Source of the DNA: Trebonia sp963785645 | Lineage (GTDB): Bacteria > Actinomycetota > Actinomycetes > Streptosporangiales > Streptosporangiaceae | Assembly (NCBI GenBank): GCA_963785645.1 | Contig: CAWAWG010000012.1 | Coordinates: 124,001-188,000, forward strand | DNA: 64,000 bases | Direction of reading: 5' to 3' | Shown here: positions 58,405 through 64,000 of the stretch, piece by piece | Layout: each line of letters opens with the position of its first letter | Position numbering within the stretch: position 1 is the first letter of the stretch | Notes under the pieces: generated by a model | What the model was told of the DNA's origin: nothing | Database searches by the model: none | The model's input: the letters and a program-made list of their open reading frames with translations, nothing else | Translations under genes and position numbers: made by a program

Positions 58405-60744
58405 CGGGATCCGGGCCCGGCCCGGGGTGATCCCGGCCAGCGCGTCACGATCTCCTCCCGGATGCCTCGACCTGCGCGCAGTGCGAGGCGTAGTCCACCG
58501 GCACCGTCTTGGTCCGCACGCCCGCGTCCGCGCACACCGCGGCCAGCTCCGCCAGCGCGTCCGGCTCGCCGGACACCACCGTGGCCGCCGGGCCGTTCAC
58601 CGCCGCCACCGACAGCCGCCCGCCCCACCGGCGCCAGCCGGTCCCGGACCGCCGCGGCCGGCTCGGCCACCGACACCATCCCGCCGCGCCCGGCCAGCGC
58701 CGTCAGCGCCTGGCTGCGCAGCGCCACCACCTGCGCCGCGTCCTCCAGCGACAGGATCCCGGCCACGCACGCCGCCGCGATCTCCCCCTGCGAGTGCCCG
58801 ACCACCGCATCCGGGGCCACCCCGGCCGCCTGCCAGACCGCGGCCAGCGACACCATCACCGCCCACAGCGCCGGCTGCACCACATCGGCGGCTCCAGCCC
58901 CGGCGCGCCCGCACCCCGGCCAGCACCTCCTCCAGCGACCAGTCCACGTACGGCGCCAGCGCCCGCGCCGCACTCGGCCAGCCGCGCCGCGAACACCGGC
59001 GAGGACGCCGGCCAGCTCCCGGCCCATCCCGGCCCACTGCGCCGCCCTGCCCCGGGAACACGAACACCGATCTTGCCCGCATCCGCCCGCCACGCCCGGT
59101 CGACCACCCCGGCCGCGGGCTCCCCCGCCGCCACCGCCGCCAGCCCCGCCGCCAGCTCCTCCCGGCTCCGCCCCGGTGACCACCGCCCGGTGCTCGAACA
59201 CCGACCGGGTCGTCGCCAGCGACCACCCCACATCGGCCGGATCCAGCTCCGGGCGCGCCGCCACGCACTCCGCCAGCCGCCCCGCCTGCGCCCGCCAGCG
59301 CCTGCCGCCGACCGCCCCGACACCAGCCACGCGCAGCCACCGGCAGGCCCGCGGACATCACCTCGCCCGCGGCATCCCCGGCGGCCGGGACCGTGTCGTC
59401 GGCCTCGGCGGGGGCCTGCTCGATGATCACGTGCGCGTTGGTGCCGCTGAACCCGAACGAGGACACCCCCGCCCGGCGCGGGTGGCCGGCATCGGGCCAG
59501 GGCACCGGCTCGGTCAGCAGCCGGACCCGCCCCGCCGACCAGTCCACCTGCGGCGACGGCGCGTCCACGTGCAGCGTGGCCGGGCAGCGATCCCGTGCTG
59601 CATCGCCAGCACCATCTTGATGACCCCGGCGACCCCGGCCGCGGCCTGGGCGTGCCCGATGTTCGACTTCACCGACCCCAGCCACACCGGCCGGCTCTCC
59701 GGCGGCCCTGCCCGTAGGTCGCCAGCAGCGCCTGCGCCTCGATCGGGTCCCCCAGCCGCGTCCCCGTCCCGTGCCCCTCCACCACGTCCACCTGATCCGG
59801 CGCCAAGCCCCGCCGCGGCCAGCGCCGCCCGGATCACCCGCTGCTGCGACGGGCCCGTTCGGCGCGGTCAGCCCGTTGGACGCCCCGTCCTGGTTCACCG
59901 CGCTGCCCGCGCACCACCGCCAGCACCCGGTGCCCGCGGCGGCGGGCGTCCGACAGCCGCTCCACCACCAGCAACCCGACGCCCTCGGCCCAGCCCGTGC
60001 CGTCGGCGGCAGTCGGCGAACGACTTGCACCGCCCGTCGGCGGCCAGGCCCCGCTGCCGGGAGAACTCGACGAACATCGCCGGGCGTCGCCATCACCGTC
60101 ACCCCCGCCGGCCAGCGCCAGGTCGCACTCCCCTGCCCGCAGCGCCTGGCCGGCCAGGTGCAGCGCCACCAGCGACGACGAGCACGCCGTGTCCACCGTC
60201 ACCGCCGGGCCCTCCAGCCCCAGCACGTACGCCACCCGGCCCGACATCACGCTCGCGCCGCCGGTCCCAGGACCCGTCCATCCGCCGCGCCCATCACAGC
60301 CCAGGCCGTCCCGTATCCCGAGGAACCCGCGCCCGACGAACACCCCGGTCGTGGTGCCCCGCAGCGTGGCCGGGTCGATCCCCGCCCGCTCCAGCGCCTC
60401 CCAGCACACCTCCAGCAGCAGCCGCTGCTGCGGGTCCATCGCCAGCGCCTCCCGCGGGCTGATCCCGAAAAACCCCGCATCGAACTCCGGCGCGTCCCGT
60501 CAGGAACCCGCCGTCGCGGGCATAGGTCTTGCCCGCCGTCCGGGTCGGGGTCATAGCAGGTCCTGCCAGGTCCCAGCCCCGGTCCGCCGGGAAACGCCCG
60601 ATCGCGTCCCGCGCCACCGGCCACCAGCTCCCACAGCCCCTCCGCCGACTCCACCCCGCCGGGGAACCGGCACCCCATCCCCACAAGCACCAGCCGATCA
60701 GCGCTCGCCGCCATGTCCAACGGGGCCTGCCCGGATTCGCTCAT
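58405..60744 (-). pseudogene. PKS A, 5' part: KS-AT of the first module, scrambled by many frameshifts
   Basis: ATG at 60744 follows GGAG by 6 bases. The protein starts MSESGQAPLDMAASADRLVL, without a docking coiled coil, so PKS A is the first synthase. Pieces in all three frames give VGMGCRFPGGVES, DAIGRFPADRGWDLAG, KTYARDGGFL, EALAMDPQQRLLLEV, VTVDTACSSSLVALH (Cys codon 60182-60184), WLGSVKSNIGHAQAAAG, VSSFGFSGTNAHVIIEQAP, GHSQGEIAAACVAGILS and VDYASH (58481-58492). So the KS has its active Cys, not the Gln of KSQ loading domains, and the AT should take methylmalonyl-CoA. I count well over ten frame changes in 2.3 kb, nearly all fitting added bases. Reported as pseudogene only because no single frame exists here. 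Confidence 0.6.
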
Positions 60745-60854
60745 CCTGTGCTCCAAAACCCAGAAGTAGGGAACTTTTTAGCTGTGACCACGGCGGCGAT
60801 CGGCCCGCGCATTAGCTCGGCAACCGGAGTGCCGACGGCGGGTGCCGATCCGTC

Positions 60855-62078
60855 TCAGGCAGCGGACGACAGGACCAGCGACACGTTGTGCCCGCCGAAA
60901 CCGAACGAGTTAGACAGGGCGTACGGGCTCTCGGTGAGGCGGGGCTTGCCCGCGATCACGTCGATGTCGAGGGCGCCCGGTGCGTCACAGAGGTTGGCGA
61001 TCGGCGGAACCTCGCCGCGCGCCGAGAACTGCAGGGACGCGAATGCCTCGACGGCCGCGGCCGCGCCGATGGTGTGCCCGAGCACGCCCTTCGGTGCGGT
61101 CACCGGCGGGCATTCATCGCCGAACACCTGAGAGATGGCCCGGCTCTCCGCCCCGTCCCCGTACCAGGTCGAGGTGGCATTCGCGTTTACGTGTCCGATG
61201 TCGCCCAACTTGATCCCGGCGTCCGCGATCGCCCGTCGCATGCATGTCGCCGCGGACATGCCGTCCGGCCGGGGCTCGACGGCGTGGTAGGCGTCTGAGT
61301 TGCTGAAGTAGCCGACGACTTCACCGTAGACGCGCGCCCCGCGCGCCCGGGCGTGCTCCCATTCCTCCAGCAGCAGGAAGCTGCTGCCATCGGCAAGCAC
61401 GAAGCCGTCGCGTCCGCTATCGAACGGCCGGCTGGCCGCCGCGGGATCCGCATTGCGCGTTGAGAGGACCCGCATGCGGCTGAACGCGGAAACGGTGAAC
61501 GGCGTCACAGGTGTGTCCACGCCGCCGGCCAGCGCGGCCACCAGTTCGCCGGATTGAATGCGGCGCATCGATTCCCCGATCGCCAGCCCGCCGCTCGCGC
61601 ACGCCGCGAAGTAGGTGGCAGAGAACCCCGACGCGCCGAACCGGGCACCGATCCGGGCGACGGCGGAATTGTTCATCAGCTTCATGACCGTGGCCGGATG
61701 TAGGGACCTCAGCTGGGCATCGGGGTCCGCGGCGATCCGTTCCATCACGAGTTGGTTGCCTATGCCGGTACCGACGGCGACGCCGAAAGTATCGGGCCCG
61801 AGGCATCCGGGTTCCGCCGAGAAGCCGGCGTCACGCAACGCGTCCGTCGCCGTGACCAGAGCCAGCACCGTCGGTCGCTCCATCTGGCGAAGTTCGCGGT
61901 CTCCGGCATACTCCGCGAGGTCGAATTCGGGGATCCGGCCGCCGATGGTGACGCGGCCATTTCCTGACACCAGCTCGGGTACCGGCTCAGCGAGGGTCCG
62001 GCCGCCATCGAGCGCGCGGATCAGGTCGGCCGGCCGACAGCCTGCCGGAGTGCGCAACCCGACCCCGGTCACGGCCAC
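60855..62078 (-). CDS. stand-alone KAS II-like ketosynthase with active-site His replaced by Asn
   Basis: 407 residues. Cys160 lies in FAACASGG, Lys330 and His335 in APKGVLGHT, but the NAHATST motif reads NANATST: codon 61179-61181 is AAT (Asn300) where the family has His. The related KAS at 26456-27673 has the His at the aligned position. Loss of this His should weaken normal decarboxylative condensation; acyl transfer or another reaction on a Cys-bound acyl group is possible. GTG at 62078 is the only fitting start, since an in-frame stop lies a few codons upstream. It stands between the P450 and PKS A, about 70 and 110 bases away, and is likely in the same operon. A single-base sequence error must be excluded. 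Confidence 0.87.
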   Translation of the reverse strand: MAVTGVGLRTPAGCRPADLIRALDGGRTLAEPVPELVSGNGRVTIGGRIPEFDLAEYAGDRELRQMERPTVLALVTATDALRDAGFSAEPGCLGPDTFGVAVGTGIGNQLVMERIAADPDAQLRSLHPATVMKLMNNSAVARIGARFGASGFSATYFAACASGGLAIGESMRRIQSGELVAALAGGVDTPVTPFTVSAFSRMRVLSTRNADPAAASRPFDSGRDGFVLADGSSFLLLEEWEHARARGARVYGEVVGYFSNSDAYHAVEPRPDGMSAATCMRRAIADAGIKLGDIGHVNANATSTWYGDGAESRAISQVFGDECPPVTAPKGVLGHTIGAAAAVEAFASLQFSARGEVPPIANLCDAPGALDIDVIAGKPRLTESPYALSNSFGFGGHNVSLVLSSAA

Positions 62079-62148
62079 CCGCCGGGCGTCCGGTCACCGG
62101 CCCGCCTCCGTCGACCGGGCCGCCGAGGGTTCGGTGAGGACGGTCAGC

Positions 62149-63423
62149 CTAAGTGTGCTCAGCATTCGGCACGCTCCTCATACGCTGATTCGCAACGCGT
62201 TGAACGCGCGGAAGGAAAACCCTGACCGGTACGCCCGGCTTCTCCTCGACCGACAGGTCCGCGAAACGGGCGAGCATCTGCCCGAAGATGATCTCGGCTT
62301 CCATCTTGGCGAGGCCCGCGCCAATGCAGTAATGCATGCCGACCCCGAATGACAGCGGCAGGCCGTCCGCGCGCCCGACGTCGAACGTCTCGGGATCGGC
62401 GAAGCGCTGCGGGTCGTGGTTGCCTGCACCGAGCAGGGTGACAACTACCTCATCCTTGGCGATGTCCGCTTCGCCCACCACCGTCGCGGCCCGAGCGCGC
62501 TGCGCGATGAACTGGAACGGCGCTTCCCACCGGATCATTTCCGTCACGGCCGAGCCCAGCAGCCCGGGGTCCGCGCGCAGCCGGCCGAGTTGCCCGGGCA
62601 CGGTAACGAGCGCGTGCAAGCCGGTGCCGAGAACGCTGGTCGTGGTTTCGTGACCGGCACCGAACAGGAACGCGATGTTGTTCATCAACTCGGCCGCCGT
62701 CAGGCCGCCGGCCTCGGTGCCGCGACCATCGTCCGACACCGAGATGACATGCGAGATGAAATCGTCGCCGGGATGGCGCCGTCGCTTGTCGATGAGCTCG
62801 GTGAAGTAGCGGACGCCCCAGCCCGATGCCTCCTCCACACCCGCGCGCTCGTCGTCCGAGAGCACAGGCTCCATCAGGGGCAGCATCTTGGTCCAGACTT
62901 CGAGCAGCACGGACCGGTCCGTATCGGGAATGCCGAGCAGGTGGCAGATAACCGCGAACGGCAGCGGCTCGGCCACCATGGCGATAAAGTCTCCGCCGCC
63001 CTCGTCGGCGAGCCGGTCGAGCAACGATGTGACCGACGACTCGATGAACGGCCGCAGGCCTTGCACGCGGCGCGGGGAGAGCGCCTTGGCGAAGCACCGG
63101 CGTACCCGGGTGTGCTGCGGCGGATCCAGGCCGATCATCCACTGGCCGGTGAACTGTTCCGGGGGCGATCCCCTCTCGAAGGGGTCGGCGGTGTCCAACT
63201 GGCCGGCTCGGCCGAACTCGGGACCGTTCAGGATCTCGACGATGTCCTGGTGCCGACTGGCCAGCCAGGCACCCATGCCGGAATGGAAGTAAAGCGGCGC
63301 GGTCTCGCGAAGCCGACGGTAGTGCCGGTACGGGTCGCCCGCGAAATCCGGGTCGAGCGGATTGAAAAGGTCCCAGCATGACGTGTCCACGGCTGCCGCG
63401 CTCTGCGCGGACGTGACCGTCAT
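62149..63423 (-). CDS. cytochrome P450
   Basis: 424 residues. The haem-binding loop SFGVGMHYCIGAGLAK has its Cys at 366; the I-helix has GAGHETTTS (Glu259-Thr260, acid-alcohol pair), and the K-helix has EMIR (Glu295, Arg298). A normal bacterial soluble P450 needing ferredoxin partners that are not in view. The ATG overlaps the stop of the discrete ACP gene by 4 bases (ATGA), which points to joint action: it may hydroxylate or desaturate an acyl or aminoacyl group while bound to that ACP. Tailoring of the finished polyketide is the alternative. Confidence 0.92.
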   Translation of the reverse strand: MTVTSAQSAAAVDTSCWDLFNPLDPDFAGDPYRHYRRLRETAPLYFHSGMGAWLASRHQDIVEILNGPEFGRAGQLDTADPFERGSPPEQFTGQWMIGLDPPQHTRVRRCFAKALSPRRVQGLRPFIESSVTSLLDRLADEGGGDFIAMVAEPLPFAVICHLLGIPDTDRSVLLEVWTKMLPLMEPVLSDDERAGVEEASGWGVRYFTELIDKRRRHPGDDFISHVISVSDDGRGTEAGGLTAAELMNNIAFLFGAGHETTTSVLGTGLHALVTVPGQLGRLRADPGLLGSAVTEMIRWEAPFQFIAQRARAATVVGEADIAKDEVVVTLLGAGNHDPQRFADPETFDVGRADGLPLSFGVGMHYCIGAGLAKMEAEIIFGQMLARFADLSVEEKPGVPVRVFLPRVQRVANQRMRSVPNAEHT

Positions 63424-63758
63424 CGAGACGCTTCCCAGCGCTCGACGAAGGCGCCGATCCCGTCCGGTGATGCCTCGGCCTCGACGAAGGCGACCAGGCC
63501 GTCCATCGTGCTGACCCGGTCAAGGTCGTCCATGCCGAGCAGGTCGATCCCCAGTTCGCTCTCCAGCGTGACCAGGACTTCCTGGAGTTCGATCGAGTCG
63601 ATGGAGACGCCGCCGATCTCGGCACCACGGCCGCGACCGAACGTGAAGGTCTCACCGTCAAGGTCGACGGCGTCCAGGGCAAGGTTCAGCGACAGGAGTT
63701 CAGCGGAGCGCCGCAGGATGCTCAGCGCCAGTTGCGATGACGATGATGTCATGTTCAC
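63420..63758 (-). CDS. discrete acyl carrier protein with N-terminal extension
   Basis: 112 residues. The phosphopantetheine site is Ser55 in GVSIDSIELQE, followed by the recognition helix VLVTLESELGIDLL. An N-terminal extension of about 20 residues and an acidic C-terminal tail (VEAEASPDGIGAFVERWE) make it longer than the usual 80. The stop overlaps the P450 start, and the acyl-CoA dehydrogenase ends 18 bases upstream, so the three genes are a tight unit. It probably carries the starter unit during oxidation and hands it to the stand-alone KAS or to the first KS of PKS A. ATG at 63758, preceded by GAGG. Confidence 0.85.
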   Translation of the reverse strand: MNMTSSSSQLALSILRRSAELLSLNLALDAVDLDGETFTFGRGRGAEIGGVSIDSIELQEVLVTLESELGIDLLGMDDLDRVSTMDGLVAFVEAEASPDGIGAFVERWEASR

Positions 63759-63776
63759 CGTGATTTCCTCGGGTAC

Positions 63777-64000
63777 TCAGGCTCGGCGGTCGTCGGGAAG
63801 CGGGATGTCTCCTTCGTCCAGGTCAGCGACTGCCTGGTCAAAGCCGGGGTGAGGGCGAGCGAGCCGGGTGGCGAGCAGTTCCCGTAGTACTTCGTCTGTG
63901 CCCGCGCCGATCCGGGACAGCCGCAGGTCACGGGCCATCCGCTCGATCGGGAAGTTGGGCGTGTAGCCGCGGCCGCCGAACGTCTGCAAAGCGGTATCCA
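63777..64000 (-). CDS. acyl-CoA dehydrogenase, C-terminal part, runs off the right edge
   Basis: About 74 residues seen: DTALQTFGGRGYTPNFPIER, then MARDLRLSRIGAGTDEVLRELLATRL. The FGG-GY and RD-R---IGAGT-EV-R blocks are the classic end of FAD-dependent acyl-CoA dehydrogenases (helical domain, FAD contact). The enzyme oxidises an acyl thioester at alpha-beta; beside a discrete ACP it may act on an ACP-bound starter. The N-terminus and any true operon start are outside the window. Confidence 0.85.
   Translation of the reverse strand, partial: DTALQTFGGRGYTPNFPIERMARDLRLSRIGAGTDEVLRELLATRLARPHPGFDQAVADLDEGDIPLPDDRRA

Noticed and set aside
57079..60462. 1127-residue plus-strand open frame opposite PKS A
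   Set aside because: Pro/Arg/Ala-rich low-complexity translation typical of antisense GC-rich PKS DNA; the minus strand carries the PKS motifs.
58405..60744. Programmed frameshifting in PKS A
   Set aside because: Too many changes, in no shared context, and mostly insertions; sequence error is simpler.

Overview
Very GC-rich actinobacterial DNA, probably from a filamentous actinomycete. Signs are GTG starts, a mycosin-type secretion protein, DUF3263 beside trehalose-phosphate phosphatase, MMPL and Rho genes, and a large modular type I polyketide synthase (PKS). Positions 1-26,300 are mixed housekeeping and accessory genes. Positions 26,456-64,000 are one biosynthetic block read entirely on the minus strand and running off the right edge.

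Left part: a partial GT-C glycosyltransferase and two divergent paralogous membrane proteins (1-4,256); UDP-glucose dehydrogenase; otsB with DUF3263; a SAM-hydroxide adenosyltransferase; an S8 protein that has lost all its catalytic residues (8,100-9,962); PlsC; an alkaline-phosphatase-fold membrane protein; a short divergent Rho; a 65-residue membrane protein; ribokinase; an MMPL transporter; a quinone oxidoreductase; a DUF574 methyltransferase; and an amidase. Positions 22,400-26,450 look like a rearrangement zone: a frame-broken DUF433 gene, a Fic protein, remnants of a P-loop nucleotide kinase and of a GH15 hydrolase, and a less GC-rich FkbM methyltransferase.

Right part, in transcription order: acyl-CoA dehydrogenase (partial), discrete ACP, P450, stand-alone KAS with a His-to-Asn change, PKS A (KS-AT-ACP, then KS-AT-DH-ER-KR-ACP), PKS B (KS-AT-KR-ACP, then KS-AT-DH-KR-ACP), PKS C (KS-AT-KR-ACP, then KS-AT-DH-ER-KR-ACP-TE), a second discrete ACP and a second stand-alone KAS. 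Docking segments occur at the C-ends of A and B and the N-ends of B and C but not at the N-end of A, which supports the order A-B-C. AT motifs predict methylmalonyl, malonyl, malonyl, methylmalonyl, malonyl, methylmalonyl. The starter is probably made or tailored by the discrete ACP/P450/dehydrogenase/KAS set; this is inference.

The PKS genes carry many reading-frame breaks. Almost all are one-base insertions, and several lie in a nearly identical bimodule duplication (about 32.5-37.1 kb against 43.2-47.9 kb). This looks more like uncorrected sequence in repeats than true decay, so PKS genes are listed as the reading-frame pieces actually present, with the inferred whole gene described in the text. 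No tRNA, rRNA, CRISPR array or complete insertion sequence was recognised.
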